64,000 bases of DNA from Cupriavidus oxalaticus (GCF_016894385.1 NZ_CP069812.1:2294001-2358000); one strand, 5' to 3'; counted from the first letter of the stretch, positions 18,236-28,466 are shown. The notes: generated by a model not told the origin, from the letters alone. Made by a program: numbers and translations.

Positions 18236-19153
18236 TCATTGGCCGGCACCCCCGCCGGCATTCGACAGACCCCAGACATAGGCCGTCAGCATGCGGATCC
18301 GCTCTGGCGTCAGGATCTCTTCATGTGCCGGCATATGGTTGTTATGCCCCTTCAGGATGGCGTCGACGATGCTGCCTTCCGAACTGCCATACAGCCACAC
18401 GTTATCGGACAGGTTCGGCGCGCCCAGTGCCTGGTTGCCCTTGCCGCCGGCACCGTGGCAAGCCGCGCAGGTCGACTTGAAGGTGCTCTCGCCACGCGAG
18501 GCGCGGATGGGGTCCGAAGACAGTCCCGACAGCGAGCGGACATACTGCGCCACGTCGCCTGCCAGCTTGCCGTCGATGGTGGATGCGAACGGCGGCATCA
18601 CGCCATTGCGGCCCTTGGCAATGGTCTGCCGGATGGTCTCGGGTTCGCCGCCATACAGCCAGTCGCCGTCCGTCAGGTTGGGAAAGCCGCGGCTGCCGCG
18701 CGCATCCGAGCCATGGCATTGCGCGCAGTAGTTCAGGAACAGCCGCTGGCCAATTTCGCGCGCCTGCGGATCCCCCGCCACCTGCTTGACATCCATCTTC
18801 AGGTACTTGGCATAGATCTCGTTCTGCATCTGCTCCTGCGCGGCACGATGCGCCGCCAGTTCGCCCTGCGTCGAGAAGTTCAGCACGCCTGCGTACTTGC
18901 CCAGACCCGGATACAACACCAGGTAGACCAGGCCGAAGATGCAGGCCAGCAGGAACATCCACATCCACCAGCGCGGCAGCGGATTGTTCAGTTCGCGCAG
19001 GTCGTCGTCCCAGACGTGGCCGGTGTCGTCGCCCGCATTGGCGGTCTTGGTGATCTTGCGTTGCGAGAACAGCAGCCATACGCACCAGACGATGCCGACG
19101 AGCGCGATCGCGGCAATGTAGTAACTCCAGAAATCGGAAAAGAAATCGCTCAT
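18236..19153 (-). CDS. ccoP: cbb3 oxidase diheme subunit CcoP
   Basis: A 305-residue membrane-anchored diheme cytochrome c, the electron-entry subunit III. Two N-terminal helices (about residues 8-30 and 62-84) fit the longer two-helix CcoP type. Two heme c sites follow: CAQCH at 143-147 and CAACH at 229-233, each with a downstream Met ligand region (GVMPPF, NHMPAHEE). It lies 2 bp after ccoQ. The protein is exposed to the periplasm. Confidence 0.96.
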   Translation of the reverse strand: MSDFFSDFWSYYIAAIALVGIVWCVWLLFSQRKITKTANAGDDTGHVWDDDLRELNNPLPRWWMWMFLLACIFGLVYLVLYPGLGKYAGVLNFSTQGELAAHRAAQEQMQNEIYAKYLKMDVKQVAGDPQAREIGQRLFLNYCAQCHGSDARGSRGFPNLTDGDWLYGGEPETIRQTIAKGRNGVMPPFASTIDGKLAGDVAQYVRSLSGLSSDPIRASRGESTFKSTCAACHGAGGKGNQALGAPNLSDNVWLYGSSEGSIVDAILKGHNNHMPAHEEILTPERIRMLTAYVWGLSNAGGGAGQ

Positions 19154-19155
19154 GG

Positions 19156-19320
19156 CTAGGTGTTCCGGCTCGATGTTGTCGTGGTTTCGTCAGGCAGCGC
19201 GAACGGCAGCATGGCGGATTCCCGGTTGGCGGCCTGCCGGCCGGCCGACCAGGCCCACCAGCAGATGCCAAGGAAGACGACCATCGACACGACGGTCGCA
19301 ATGGCGGTGATCATGGCCAT
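19156..19320 (-). CDS. ccoQ: cbb3 oxidase subunit CcoQ
   Basis: A 54-residue protein with a single helix (about residues 4-25, including VVFLGICWWAW) and a short polar tail. Size, single helix and position between ccoO (3-bp gap) and ccoP (2-bp gap) identify subunit IV, which stabilises the binding of CcoP to the core complex. ATG 19320 is used; a second ATG two codons later is equally possible. Confidence 0.88.
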   Translation of the reverse strand: MAMITAIATVVSMVVFLGICWWAWSAGRQAANRESAMLPFALPDETTTTSSRNT

Positions 19321-19323
19321 GGC

Positions 19324-19995
19324 TTACTCCTTCGCCGGTGCAGCCGCTTCCGCTGCGGCGGTATCCACGCGGACATTGCGGCGGTTGGTGCCCAGGCCCT
19401 GCAGGTAGGCCACCATCGCGTCTTCCTCGGTCTTGCCCTTGAGCTCGTCCGGTGCCCTGGCGATATCGGCCTCGGTGTACGGCACGCCCAGCTTCACCAG
19501 CGCCCGCATGCGGGCCTGGATATCGTTGGTCGGCAGCGCGGCCTTCTCCAGCCAGGGGTAGGAAGGCATCACGGACTCGGGCACCACGTCGCGCGGATTG
19601 CGCAGGTGGATGCGCTGCCAGTCGTCCGAGTAGCGGCCGCCGACGCGTGCCAGGTCGGGGCCGGTACGCTTCGAGCCCCACAGGAACGGGTGGTCGTAGA
19701 CGGACTCGCCCGCGGTCGAGAAGTGGCCGTAACGCTCGGTTTCGGCCTGCAGCGTACGCACCTGCTGCGAGTGGCAGCCGACGCAGCCTTCGCGGATATA
19801 GACATCCCGGCCCATCAGCCGCAGCGGCGAATACGGCGTGATACCCGGATCCGGCTTGGTCGTGGAGTGCTGGAAGAACAGCGGCACGATCTGCACCAGA
19901 CCCGCGATGCTGACCACGAGAATCGTGCAGATGATCAGCCAGCCGATGTTCTTCTCCAGCGTTTCGTGGGAAAAGAATCTTTGTTTTTCCGACAT
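19324..19995 (-). CDS. ccoO: cbb3 oxidase monoheme subunit CcoO
   Basis: A 223-residue cytochrome c subunit with one N-terminal membrane anchor (about residues 17-40) and one heme c site, CVGCH at 71-75, followed by SQQVRTL as in the family. The axial Met region is near VMPSYPWL. It passes electrons from CcoP to the CcoN active site. Lies 18 bp after ccoN. Confidence 0.96.
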   Translation of the reverse strand: MSEKQRFFSHETLEKNIGWLIICTILVVSIAGLVQIVPLFFQHSTTKPDPGITPYSPLRLMGRDVYIREGCVGCHSQQVRTLQAETERYGHFSTAGESVYDHPFLWGSKRTGPDLARVGGRYSDDWQRIHLRNPRDVVPESVMPSYPWLEKAALPTNDIQARMRALVKLGVPYTEADIARAPDELKGKTEEDAMVAYLQGLGTNRRNVRVDTAAAEAAAPAKE

Positions 19996-20013
19996 CTTTC
20001 TATCCTGGAATGA

Positions 20014-21462
20014 TCAGTGTGCGGAGGCGGGGATGCTGACCGGAATCGGCGCATCCACGGCACGCTTGCCGGCGATGGTCTTGGCGATGTTGTAGGCCAT
20101 CAGCAGCATGCCGGACAGGAAGCAGATGCCACCCAGCAGACGGATCAGGTAGAACGGGTACTTGGCCTTGACCGCTTCGACGAAGGCATAGGTCAGCGTG
20201 CCGTCAGGTTGCGTGGCGCGCCACATCAGGCCTTCCATCACGCCGGCGATCCACATCGAGGCGATGTACAGCACCACGCCGATGGTCGCGATCCAGAAAT
20301 GCCATTCGATCAGGCGCACGCTGTACATCTGTTTCTCGCCGAACAGCCGCGGGATCAGGTAGTACAGCGAACCGATCGAGATCATTGCGACCCAGCCCAG
20401 CGCGCCGGAGTGTACGTGGCCGATGGTCCAGTCCGTGTAGTGCGACAGCGCGTTGACGGTCTTGATCGACATCATCGAGCCTTCGAACGTGGACATGCCG
20501 TAGAACGACAGCGCCACCACCAGGAACTTCAGGATCGGGTCGGTGCGCAGCTTGTGCCAGGCGCCCGACAGGGTCATGATGCCGTTGATCATGCCGCCCC
20601 ACGAAGGCGCCAGCAGGATCAGCGAGAACACCATGCCGAGCGACTGCGCCCAATCCGGCAGCGCGGTGTACTGCAGGTGGTGCGGGCCGGCCCACATGTA
20701 GGTGAAGTTCAACGCCCAGAAGTGGACGATGGACAGGCGGTAGGAAAAGATCGGGCGCTCGGCCTGCTTGGGAATGAAGTAGTACATCATCCCGAGGAAG
20801 CTGGTGGTCAGGAAGAAGCCCACCGCGTTATGGCCATACCACCACTGGATCATCGCGTCCTGCACGCCGGCATAGGCCGAGTAGGACTTCCACAGCGACA
20901 CCGGGATCTCGATGTTGTTGACGATGTGCAGCAGCGCGATGGTCAGGATGTAGGCGCCGAAGAACCAGTTGGCGACGTAGATATGCCGCGTCTTGCGCTT
21001 GACGATGGTGCCGAAGAACACGATCGCGTAGGCCACCCAGACCGCGGTGATCAGCAGGTCGATCGGCCATTCCAGCTCGGCGTATTCCTTCGAGGTGGTG
21101 ATGCCCAGCGGCAGAGTGATGGCCGCGGCGACGATGACCAGTTGCCAGCCCCAGAACGTGAACGCCGCGAGCGGGCCGCAGAACAGGCGGGCCTGGCAGG
21201 TGCGCTGGACCACGTAGTACGACGTTGCGAACAGCGCGCTGCCGCCGAAGGCGAAGATCACCGCATTGGTATGCAGCGGCCGCAGGCGGCCGAACGACAG
21301 CCAGGGCGTGTTGAAGTTGAGTTCAGGCCAGATCAGCTGTGCTGCCAGCAGCACGCCGACGGCCATGCCGACGATCCCCCAGACTACCGTCATGACAGCG
21401 AACTGTCTTACGACGCCGTAATTGAAGGTGTCGACGCGTGAAGACGCGGCAGTGACATCCAT
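20014..21462 (-). CDS. ccoN: cbb3 oxidase catalytic subunit CcoN
   Basis: A 482-residue heme-copper oxidase subunit I of the C family, the high-affinity terminal oxidase used at low oxygen. About twelve membrane helices are visible; conserved His-bearing segments include [40 protein letters not shown] and [14 protein letters not shown], which supply heme b, CuB and heme b3 ligands. It is the first gene of ccoN-O-Q-P-G, with an FNR-type promoter about 40-90 bp upstream. Confidence 0.97.
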   Translation of the reverse strand: MDVTAASSRVDTFNYGVVRQFAVMTVVWGIVGMAVGVLLAAQLIWPELNFNTPWLSFGRLRPLHTNAVIFAFGGSALFATSYYVVQRTCQARLFCGPLAAFTFWGWQLVIVAAAITLPLGITTSKEYAELEWPIDLLITAVWVAYAIVFFGTIVKRKTRHIYVANWFFGAYILTIALLHIVNNIEIPVSLWKSYSAYAGVQDAMIQWWYGHNAVGFFLTTSFLGMMYYFIPKQAERPIFSYRLSIVHFWALNFTYMWAGPHHLQYTALPDWAQSLGMVFSLILLAPSWGGMINGIMTLSGAWHKLRTDPILKFLVVALSFYGMSTFEGSMMSIKTVNALSHYTDWTIGHVHSGALGWVAMISIGSLYYLIPRLFGEKQMYSVRLIEWHFWIATIGVVLYIASMWIAGVMEGLMWRATQPDGTLTYAFVEAVKAKYPFYLIRLLGGICFLSGMLLMAYNIAKTIAGKRAVDAPIPVSIPASAH

Positions 21463-21509
21463 TCAGACCCCCAAAGCTTAGAGAAGAGAAAAAACCTACT
21501 GACGTTGTG

Positions 21510-21551
21510 ACTTTAGAAAAACCCTGCCACCGGTGCGTTGATCTTTATCAA
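21510..21551 (-). promoter_or_regulatory. FNR box and -10 element of the ccoN promoter
   Basis: A perfect FNR palindrome TTGAT-n4-ATCAA occupies 21538-21551. Placing its centre at -41.5, the class II activator position, puts the transcription start at about 21503 and the -10 hexamer at 21515-21510, where the minus strand reads TAAAGT (4 of 6 to consensus). The agreement of spacing and -10 supports direct activation by FNR under low oxygen. Confidence 0.85.
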
Positions 21552-21626
21552 GTCGATCAGGACCGGCAATGAACCTCGCGGCGTGGCCCCGGTCCGAGGC
21601 CGATGGCATGCCAACACAAGCGCGCA

Positions 21627-21773
21627 TCAAGGCTTGTCGTTGTCCAGCAGGATCGATTCCGCGGGCCGGTCGAGATCGTCGTACTGGCCCGCATGCAATG
21701 CCCACCACAGTGCGGCGGCAATCACGACGACCAGCACCAGGCTCATCGGCACGAGCAGGTAAAGCGTTTCCAT
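21627..21773 (-). CDS. ccoS: cbb3 oxidase maturation protein CcoS
   Basis: A 48-residue protein with one membrane helix (METLYLLVPMSLVLVVVIAA, then LWWAL) and an acidic tail containing GQYDDLDRPAESIL, the standard CcoS pattern. CcoS is required for cofactor insertion into the oxidase. The gene begins 7 bp after ccoI and points the same way, so ccoI-ccoS form a small operon upstream of ccoN. Confidence 0.92.
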   Translation of the reverse strand: METLYLLVPMSLVLVVVIAAALWWALHAGQYDDLDRPAESILLDNDKP

Positions 21774-21780
21774 GCGGCTC

Positions 21781-24336
21781 CTAGACGGTCTTGCGGCCGG
21801 CGCGCAGCAGGCGCCAGGCGTTGGCCACCACCAGCAGCGACGACAGCGACATGCCGATGCCGGCCATCCACGCCGTCACCAGCCCGGTCGCCGCCAGCGG
21901 GATCGCCACCACGTTGTAGAAGAAGGACCAGCCCAGGTTCTGCCTCACCACGCGCCGCGCCTTGCGCGACACCGCCAGCGCGGTCGCGATCTCGTCGATG
22001 CCGCCGTGCGTGAGCACGGCGTCGGCGCCGGCCTGCGCCAGCGGCGCGCCGCTGCCGATCGCAATCGAGACCTGCGCCTGCGCCAGCACCGGGGCGTCGT
22101 TGATGCCGTCGCCCACGGCCAGCACCACCGCCCCGCCCTGCTGCAGCCGCGCGACGTAGTCGCGCTTGCCCTCGGGCGTCACTTCGCCGGCGGCATGGCC
22201 GATGCCGAAGTGCTCTGCCCACCAGCGCACGGCCGCGGCGTTATCGCCGGAGACGAGGTGGCAGCGCACGCCCAGCGCACCGAGCCGCGCCAGCAGCGCG
22301 GACGTCTGCGCGCGCTCGACATCGGCCAGCACAAAGCTGGCGAGCACGCCGTCCTGTGCCGCCAGCCACACGACCGTGGCGCCCGGATGGGCCGGGCCCG
22401 CAACCGCCGGCACTGGCACGGATGAGCCACCGCCAACTAGCCCGCGCGCGAAATCCAGCCGGCCGAGCCGCAGGCGGCGTCCGTCGACCGTGGCTTCAAG
22501 GCCCTGTCCGGGCACGTTGCGGATGCCGGTGACCGCCACGGCATGGCCCCCTCCATCAGGCACGGCCGCGAGCAGTGCGCGTGCGATGGGATGTTCGCCG
22601 CCACGCTCCATCGCCGCGGCCAGCGCCAGGCATTGGGCCGTATCCAGATCGGCCAGCGGCTGCACTGCGGCCACGGCAAAGCGCCCTTCGGTCAGCGTGC
22701 CGGTCTTGTCCAGCACCACGTCGGTCACGCGCGCCAGCGTCTCCAGCGCGTGGCCGCGCGTCAGCAGCACGCCGCGCCGCGACAGCGCGGCGCCCGCGGC
22801 GGCCAGCGCGGCCGGCGTGGCCAGCGACAGCGCGCACGGGCAACTGACCACCAGCACCGCAATCGTCACCAGCAGAGCCCGCGATGGATCGATCCAGAGT
22901 CCCCACACCAGGCCGGTCAGCGCCGCCAGCACCAGCAGCGTCGCCACGAACCAGCCGGCGACCCGATCGGCCAGCGTGGCCAGGCGAGGCTTCTCCGCCA
23001 GCGCGCGATCGAGCACCGCGACGATCTCGGCCAGGCGGGTCCCGGCGCCCACGCGCGACACGCGCAGTTCCAGCGGGCTGGCGGTATTGAAACAGCCGGC
23101 CAGCACGGTGTCGCCGGCACTGCGGCGCACCGGCCGGCTTTCGCCGGTCAGCATGGACTCGTCCAGTTCGCTGACGCCGGCGACGACGGTGCCATCGGCA
23201 GGAACGATCTCGCCTGCCTTCACGCGGATCAGGTCGTCCTGGCGCAACCGTGCCACCGGGATGCGTTCACCCGTGGCCCCGACTCCGGCAAGCCGCTCGC
23301 AGGTGGCAGGCAGCTGGCGGGCGAGCATCTCGGCGCCGCTGCGCGATGCCTGCCGCACGCGCAGCTCGAGGTAACGGGCCAGCAGCAGGAAGGCGACAAA
23401 CATCGTCACCGAATCGAAATAAACCTCGCCGATGCCGCGCACGGTGGCCAGCGCGCTGGCGATGAATCCCGCGCCGACGCCGATGGCGACCGGCACGTCC
23501 ATGCCCATATGGCGCTGGCGCAGGCTGCGCCAGGCGCCGGCAAAGATCGGCGATGCGGAATAGAGAACCACCGGCAACGTCAGCGCAAAGCTGGCCCAGC
23601 GCATCAGCTGCAGCTGGCCGGGGTCGATGGTGGCCTCGTGGGTGTAGATCGGCCACGCGTACATCATCACCTGCATCATCCCGAGCATGGCCACGGCCAT
23701 GCGCATCAGCAGGCCGCGGCGCGCGCGGCGGTCCTGCTGGTCGGTGCGCGAGACCTCGAACGGCCACGCCATGTAGCCGATGCCCGCGAGCGCGGCCAGC
23801 AATCCGGCCACGGACTGCGTGCCCTCGCGCCAGCGCACCACCACGCGCCGCGTGGCGACATTGGCAACCGCGGACTCCACGCCGGGCTGGCGCGCCAGGT
23901 GCTGCTCGATCAGCCAGGCGCAGGCGGCGCAACGGATGTTCTCCGGCGCCAGCGTGATCTCGGCGCGGCCGTTGTCGAGCGGGCGCACGAACTGGGTGCG
24001 CAATTCGGGGGTGTCGTAGGCGGCCCAGATCGGTTCGGCTTCGCGCCGCGCGGCGTCGTCGATCGGGCGGGCAAAGCGGGCTTCGTCACCATAGAGATGG
24101 GCAAAGCCGGCCGCATGGAGTGTCTGCGCCAGCGCCTGGCAGCCGCCACAGCAGAAGACCCTGCGTGCGCCGTCCAGTTCGGCTGCCAGCGGCTCGGCCT
24201 GCGTGACCGGCAGGCCGCAATGGAAGCAGGCGAGTTGCGCCCCGGCAGTGGCCGCGCCCGCGTTGGCGGCAGGCGCCGCGGACGCTGCATGCAAGGCCAG
24301 CAGGCTGGCGGAGGGGATGGTGGCTGGGGACGACAT
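21781..24336 (-). CDS. ccoI: Copper-translocating P-type ATPase CcoI (FixI)
   Basis: An 851-residue P1B ATPase that exports copper across the inner membrane for cbb3 assembly. The N-terminus has a Cys-rich segment (CFHCGLP, then CCGGC, about residues 37-71) typical of CcoI, followed by a heavy-metal-associated domain with CAACAW. Membrane helices, the phosphatase motif TGES, the transport motif SCPCALSLATP, the phosphorylation site DKTGTLTE and GDGINDAP follow in order. The start ATG 24336 gives full family length. An FNR-like box lies 52 bp upstream. Confidence 0.95.
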   Translation of the reverse strand: MSSPATIPSASLLALHAASAAPAANAGAATAGAQLACFHCGLPVTQAEPLAAELDGARRVFCCGGCQALAQTLHAAGFAHLYGDEARFARPIDDAARREAEPIWAAYDTPELRTQFVRPLDNGRAEITLAPENIRCAACAWLIEQHLARQPGVESAVANVATRRVVVRWREGTQSVAGLLAALAGIGYMAWPFEVSRTDQQDRRARRGLLMRMAVAMLGMMQVMMYAWPIYTHEATIDPGQLQLMRWASFALTLPVVLYSASPIFAGAWRSLRQRHMGMDVPVAIGVGAGFIASALATVRGIGEVYFDSVTMFVAFLLLARYLELRVRQASRSGAEMLARQLPATCERLAGVGATGERIPVARLRQDDLIRVKAGEIVPADGTVVAGVSELDESMLTGESRPVRRSAGDTVLAGCFNTASPLELRVSRVGAGTRLAEIVAVLDRALAEKPRLATLADRVAGWFVATLLVLAALTGLVWGLWIDPSRALLVTIAVLVVSCPCALSLATPAALAAAGAALSRRGVLLTRGHALETLARVTDVVLDKTGTLTEGRFAVAAVQPLADLDTAQCLALAAAMERGGEHPIARALLAAVPDGGGHAVAVTGIRNVPGQGLEATVDGRRLRLGRLDFARGLVGGGSSVPVPAVAGPAHPGATVVWLAAQDGVLASFVLADVERAQTSALLARLGALGVRCHLVSGDNAAAVRWWAEHFGIGHAAGEVTPEGKRDYVARLQQGGAVVLAVGDGINDAPVLAQAQVSIAIGSGAPLAQAGADAVLTHGGIDEIATALAVSRKARRVVRQNLGWSFFYNVVAIPLAATGLVTAWMAGIGMSLSSLLVVANAWRLLRAGRKTV

Positions 24337-24352
24337 GGGGACCTTTTTCTAC

Positions 24353-24401
24353 ACCCTGCAGGGTATAGGGCGGTCCCGGCATCGACCTTGATCTAAGTCA
24401 A
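24353..24401 (-). promoter_or_regulatory. ccoI promoter region: FNR-like box and second palindrome
   Basis: At 24388-24401 TTGAT-CTAA-GTCAA matches the FNR box at 9 of 10 positions. Placed at -41.5 it predicts a start near 24353. Between this box and the ATG lies a separate perfect palindrome ACCCTGCAGGGT at 24353-24364, overlapping the predicted -10/+1. Its TACCC...GGGT form resembles operators of CsoR-type copper repressors, but no such regulator is in the window, so the second site is a suggestion only. Confidence 0.6.
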
Positions 24402-24451
24402 TGCGGCCCGGCTATCGTCGCGCCAGGCCGAAATACAACACTCGGCAACCC

Positions 24452-25549
24452 TCAGGTGAGCGAGGTGTCCATGGTGCGGCGCTCGGATTCCAGGTACTCG
24501 CGCGACTGCATCTCGATGATGCGCGACACGGTCCGGTGGAACTCGTTGGCCATCTGCCCCTCTGTGTAGAGTTCGTCCGCCGGCACTTCTGCCGACATCA
24601 GCAGCTTGACCTTGTGATCGTAGAAGACGTCGATCAGCCAGGTAAAGCGCCGTGCTTCCGACGACATGCGCGGCGTCATGTGCGGCACGTCGGACAGGAT
24701 CACGGTATGGAACTGCGAAGCCAGTTCCAGGTAGTCGTTCTGCGAGCGTGGCCCGCCGCACAGCGTGGCGAAGTCGAACCACACCACGCCGTTGGCCTTG
24801 CGCAGCGAGCGCAGCTCGCGGTGCTCGATATGCAGCAGCGGCGACTCGTCGGCCACGCCGGCAATCGACGTGAAGGCATCGCGCAGCGCCGAGTTGGCGC
24901 GGGCGTCGAGCGGCGTGTGGTAAGCCTGCACCTGTTCCAGCGCGCGCTTGCGGTAGTCGATGCCGGCGTCGACGTTGAGCACGTCCATCTTCTGCTGGAT
25001 CAGCGCGATGGCGGGCAGCACGCGGTCGCGGTGCAGGCCGTCCGTGTAAAGCAGGTCGGGCCGGTAATTCGAAGTCATCACGAACTGCACGCCGTTGTCG
25101 AACAGCTGCTGCAGCAGGCGATGCAGGATCATCGCGTCGGCGACGTCGCTGACATGGAATTCATCGAAGCAGATCAGCCGGAACCGGCGCGCAATGCGCC
25201 TGGCGAGCTCGTCCAGCGGATCGGGGCGCCCGCGCAGCTCTTCCAGCTGGCGATGGACCTCGCGCATGAATTCGTGGAAGTGCAGCCGCGTCTTGCGCAC
25301 CACCGGCACGCAGGTATAGAAGCTGTCCATCAGGAAGGACTTGCCGCGCCCCACCCCACCCCACATGTAGACGCCCTTGGGCACGTCGGGCCGGACCAGC
25401 AGCTTCTTCAGCGCGTTGTTGCGGCGGCTCTTGTAGGCGACCCATTCGTCGTAGCATTGCTGCAGCCGCGCCACGGCACGCAACTGCGCCTCGTCGGACG
25501 TGTAGCCGCGCTCCTTCAGTTCCTTCTCGTAGTACTCAGTGACGTTCAT
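24452..25549 (-). CDS. zapE: Cell division ATPase ZapE (AFG1/LACE1-like)
   Basis: A 365-residue P-loop ATPase of the AFG1 family; in E. coli ZapE associates with the Z-ring and affects FtsZ under stress. The Walker A motif is GGVGRGKSF (about residues 63-71), Walker B is ICFDEFHVSD, and the sensor region TSNYRPDLLY follows. Length is normal. It follows lpdA on the same strand after a strong terminator, so it likely has its own promoter. Confidence 0.92.
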   Translation of the reverse strand: MNVTEYYEKELKERGYTSDEAQLRAVARLQQCYDEWVAYKSRRNNALKKLLVRPDVPKGVYMWGGVGRGKSFLMDSFYTCVPVVRKTRLHFHEFMREVHRQLEELRGRPDPLDELARRIARRFRLICFDEFHVSDVADAMILHRLLQQLFDNGVQFVMTSNYRPDLLYTDGLHRDRVLPAIALIQQKMDVLNVDAGIDYRKRALEQVQAYHTPLDARANSALRDAFTSIAGVADESPLLHIEHRELRSLRKANGVVWFDFATLCGGPRSQNDYLELASQFHTVILSDVPHMTPRMSSEARRFTWLIDVFYDHKVKLLMSAEVPADELYTEGQMANEFHRTVSRIIEMQSREYLESERRTMDTSLT

Positions 25550-25583
25550 GCTGGGGGCTCACGCGGCACACGCGCCGCAAGTG

Positions 25584-25613
25584 AAAACGGCGCGCCGCTG
25601 ATGCGGCGCGCCG
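25584..25613 (-). terminator. Rho-independent terminator after lpdA
   Basis: On the minus strand an 11-bp perfect GC-rich stem (CGGCGCGCCGC paired with GCGGCGCGCCG around an ATCA loop) is followed by TTTT at 25587-25584. It lies 28 bp past the lpdA stop and ends the odhA-odhB-lpdA unit. Confidence 0.75.
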
Positions 25614-25640
25614 GTACTCAAGCTATGCGAGGCATGCGCC

Positions 25641-27065
25641 TTACATATTGAGCTGACGCTTGTCGACAGCCAGCGCGGCTTCGCGCATGACTTCCGACAT
25701 CGACGGGTGCGGATGGCAGACGCGGCCGATATCTTCGCTGGCGGCCTTGAACTCCATCGCCACGACGGCTTCGGCGATCAGGTCCGACGCGTTGGCAGCC
25801 ACGATGTGCACGCCCAGGATCTCGTCGGTCTTGGCGTCGGCCAGCATCTTGACGAAGCCATCGGCGTGACCCATGCCCAGTGCACGGCCATTGGCCATGA
25901 ACGGGAACTGGCCGGCCTTGAACTCGCGGCCTTCGGCCTTGAGCTGGGCCTCGGTCTTGCCCACCCATGCGATTTCCGGGAAGGTGTAGATCACCCACGG
26001 CACGCAGTTGTAGTCGATATGCGGCTTCTGGCCGGCGATGCGCTCGGCCACGGCCACGCCTTCGTCCTCGGCCTTGTGCGCCAGCATCGGGCCGCGCACC
26101 ACGTCGCCGATGGCCCACAGGCCCGGCACCTTGGTGGCGCAGTGGTCGTCCACCTCGATGAAGCCGCGCTGGTCGGCGGCCAGGCCGACAGCGTCCAGGC
26201 CCAGGTTGTCGGTGTTGGGCACGCGGCCGACCGACACGATCAGGCGATCGACTTCCAGGGTCTGGGCAGCGCCGTCCTTGTCGGTGTACTTGACGGTGAC
26301 GCCGTTCTTGCCGGTGGTCACTTCGTTCACGTTCACGCCGAGGCTGAACTTCAGGCCCTGCTTGGTCAGCTGCTTCTGCGCTTCCTTGGCCACGCCTTCG
26401 TCGGCGGCGCCCAGGAACGCCGGCAGCGCTTCCAGCACGGTCACGTCCGAACCCAGCCGGCGCCACACCGAGCCCAGTTCCAGGCCGATCACGCCGGCGC
26501 CGATCACGCCCAGCTTCTTCGGCACTGCGGGGAACTTGAGCGCGCCTTCGTTATCGCTGACCAGGTCGTTGTCGACCTTGATGCCCGGCAGGTGGCGAGC
26601 CTTGGAACCGGTGGCGATGATGACCTGCTTGGCGGTCACGACTTCACCGGCGACCTCGACCTGGAAGCCCTCGGCGGTCTTGCCGACGAACTTGCCGTAG
26701 CCCTTGAGCAGCGTCACCTTGTTCTTGCGGAACAGGAACTCGATGCCCTTGGTCATCTTGCCGACGATATCGTCCTTGCGCTTGAGCATCTTGGCCACGT
26801 CGACCTTGACGTCGCCCACGGTGATGCCGTGGTCGGCCAGGTGGTGCTGGGCGTTCTCGAACTCTTCCGAGGAAGCCAGCAGTGCCTTGGACGGGATGCA
26901 GCCCACGTTCAGGCAGGTGCCGCCCAGGCGCGGTTCGTTCTTGGGATCGTCGTAGGCATTGCCTTCGCAGCAGGCCACGTTCAGGCCGAGCTGGCCGGCA
27001 CGGATCGCGGCGATATAGCCGCCGGGGCCGGCGCCGATCACCAGCACGTCGAATTGTTTGCTCAT
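25641..27065 (-). CDS. lpdA: Dihydrolipoyl dehydrogenase (E3)
   Basis: A 474-residue FAD flavoprotein that reoxidises dihydrolipoamide in the 2-oxoglutarate dehydrogenase complex and passes electrons to NAD. The FAD motif [12 protein letters not shown] begins at about residue 9, the redox disulfide is in [13 protein letters not shown], the NAD motif is [16 protein letters not shown], and the C-terminal HPHPSMSE gives the catalytic His. The ATG at 27065 has GGAA 6 nt upstream; the frame stays open 20 codons further but lacks family sequence. A palindromic repeat lies between it and odhB. Confidence 0.96.
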   Translation of the reverse strand: MSKQFDVLVIGAGPGGYIAAIRAGQLGLNVACCEGNAYDDPKNEPRLGGTCLNVGCIPSKALLASSEEFENAQHHLADHGITVGDVKVDVAKMLKRKDDIVGKMTKGIEFLFRKNKVTLLKGYGKFVGKTAEGFQVEVAGEVVTAKQVIIATGSKARHLPGIKVDNDLVSDNEGALKFPAVPKKLGVIGAGVIGLELGSVWRRLGSDVTVLEALPAFLGAADEGVAKEAQKQLTKQGLKFSLGVNVNEVTTGKNGVTVKYTDKDGAAQTLEVDRLIVSVGRVPNTDNLGLDAVGLAADQRGFIEVDDHCATKVPGLWAIGDVVRGPMLAHKAEDEGVAVAERIAGQKPHIDYNCVPWVIYTFPEIAWVGKTEAQLKAEGREFKAGQFPFMANGRALGMGHADGFVKMLADAKTDEILGVHIVAANASDLIAEAVVAMEFKAASEDIGRVCHPHPSMSEVMREAALAVDKRQLNM

Positions 27066-27127
27066 GGAGATTCCTTTCGATGCCCGCGCGGCCCGGTATA
27101 GGTCATGGGCCGCATGCGGGGTCAACC

Positions 27128-27214
27128 GTCATCCCCGCGCAGGCGGGGATCCAGTGACTGTCCCCCGAAGGGGGCGAATAAGACGCTGGGTTCCCGCCTG
27201 CGCGGGAACGACAG
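27128..27214. repeat. Inverted palindromic repeat element between odhB and lpdA
   Basis: Two complementary arms, TCATCCCCGCGCAGGCGGGG (27129-27148) and TTCCCGCCTGCGCGGGAACG (27191-27210), flank a small inner hairpin TCCCCCGAAGGGGG (27161-27174). This is the common intergenic GC-rich palindrome type of Burkholderiales (REP-like). The core CCCCGCGCAGGCGGGG recurs at 58299-58314. It may act as a stability element or partial terminator within the odh unit. Confidence 0.75.
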
Positions 27215-27218
27215 GCGA

Positions 27219-28466
27219 TTACAGGTCCAGCAGCAGGCGGGCCGGATCTTCCAGCGCGTCCTTCATGGCGACCAGGCCCAGCACGGCTTCGCGGCCGTCG
27301 ATGATGCGGTGGTCGTAGGACATGGCCAGGTAGTTCATCGGGCGGATCACGATCTGGCCGTCTTCCACCACCGGGCGGTCCTTGGTGGCGTGCACGCCCA
27401 GGATGGCCGATTGCGGCGGGTTGATGATCGGGGTCGACAGCATCGAGCCGAACACGCCGCCGTTGGAGATCGAGAAGGTACCGCCGCTCAGCTCGTCCAG
27501 CGACAGCTTGCCGTCACGGGCCTTGACGCCGAACTCGGCGATCTTCTTTTCGATGTCGGCCAAGCTCATCTGGTCGGCATTGCGCAGGATGGGCACCACC
27601 AGGCCGCGCGGCGAGCCCACGGCGATACCGATGTCGAAGTAGCCGTGGTAGACGATGTCGTTGCCGTCGATCGAGGCGTTGATCAGCGGGAACTTCTTCA
27701 GCGCATGCACCGCGGCCTTGACGAAGAACGACATGAAGCCCAGCTTCACGCCGTGTTCCTTCTCGAAGCGGTCCTTGTACTTGTTGCGCAGGTCCATCAC
27801 CGGCTTCATGTTGACTTCATTGAAGGTGGTGAGGATGGCGTTGGTGGCTTGCGACTGCAGCAGGCGCTCGGCGATACGGGCGCGCAGGCGGCTCATCGGC
27901 ACGCGCTCTTCCGGGCGGTCGCCCAGTGCGGCGAAGTCGACCGGAGCCGAAACCTGCTGCAGCGCCGGCTTGGCGGCGGCCGGAGCCGGGGCGGCCTTGG
28001 CGGCCGGAGCAGCAGCAGCGGCCAGCGCGTCACCCTTGGTGATGCGGCCGTCCTTGCCGGTGCCGGCAACCTGGCCAGCCGACAGGCCGGCTTCGGCCAT
28101 CAGCTTGGCAGCCGACGGCATCGCCACGGCGCCAGCGGCGGCGGCCGGAGCGGCGGCGGCCGGTGCCGGAGCGGCAGCAGCCGGGGCCGGGGCAGCGGCC
28201 GCGGGGGCAGCGGCGCCAGCGGTGGCTTCGGTGTCGATCTTGGCGATGATTTCCTCGGCGACGACAGTATCGCCGTCGTTCTTGACGATCTGCGACAGGA
28301 CGCCTGCCGACGGGGCCGGCACTTCCAGCACGACCTTGTCGGTTTCGATCTCGATCAGGATCTCGTCCTGGGCAACGGCTTCGCCCGGCTTCTTCTTCCA
28401 GTTGAGCATGGTCGCTTCGGCGACCGATTCGGACAGCTGCGGAACCTTGACGTCAACAATAGCCAT
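27219..28466 (-). CDS. odhB: 2-Oxoglutarate dehydrogenase E2 (dihydrolipoyllysine succinyltransferase)
   Basis: A 415-residue E2 core enzyme that transfers succinyl groups to CoA. One lipoyl domain at residues 1-78 carries the lipoylated Lys44 in IETDKVVLE. An Ala/Pro-rich flexible linker (about 80-115) leads to the E1/E3-binding domain ([23 protein letters not shown]), a second linker, and the catalytic domain (about 185-415) with the [10 protein letters not shown] active-site motif. It lies 87 bp after odhA and 153 bp before lpdA. Confidence 0.96.
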   Translation of the reverse strand: MAIVDVKVPQLSESVAEATMLNWKKKPGEAVAQDEILIEIETDKVVLEVPAPSAGVLSQIVKNDGDTVVAEEIIAKIDTEATAGAAAPAAAAPAPAAAAPAPAAAAPAAAAGAVAMPSAAKLMAEAGLSAGQVAGTGKDGRITKGDALAAAAAPAAKAAPAPAAAKPALQQVSAPVDFAALGDRPEERVPMSRLRARIAERLLQSQATNAILTTFNEVNMKPVMDLRNKYKDRFEKEHGVKLGFMSFFVKAAVHALKKFPLINASIDGNDIVYHGYFDIGIAVGSPRGLVVPILRNADQMSLADIEKKIAEFGVKARDGKLSLDELSGGTFSISNGGVFGSMLSTPIINPPQSAILGVHATKDRPVVEDGQIVIRPMNYLAMSYDHRIIDGREAVLGLVAMKDALEDPARLLLDL

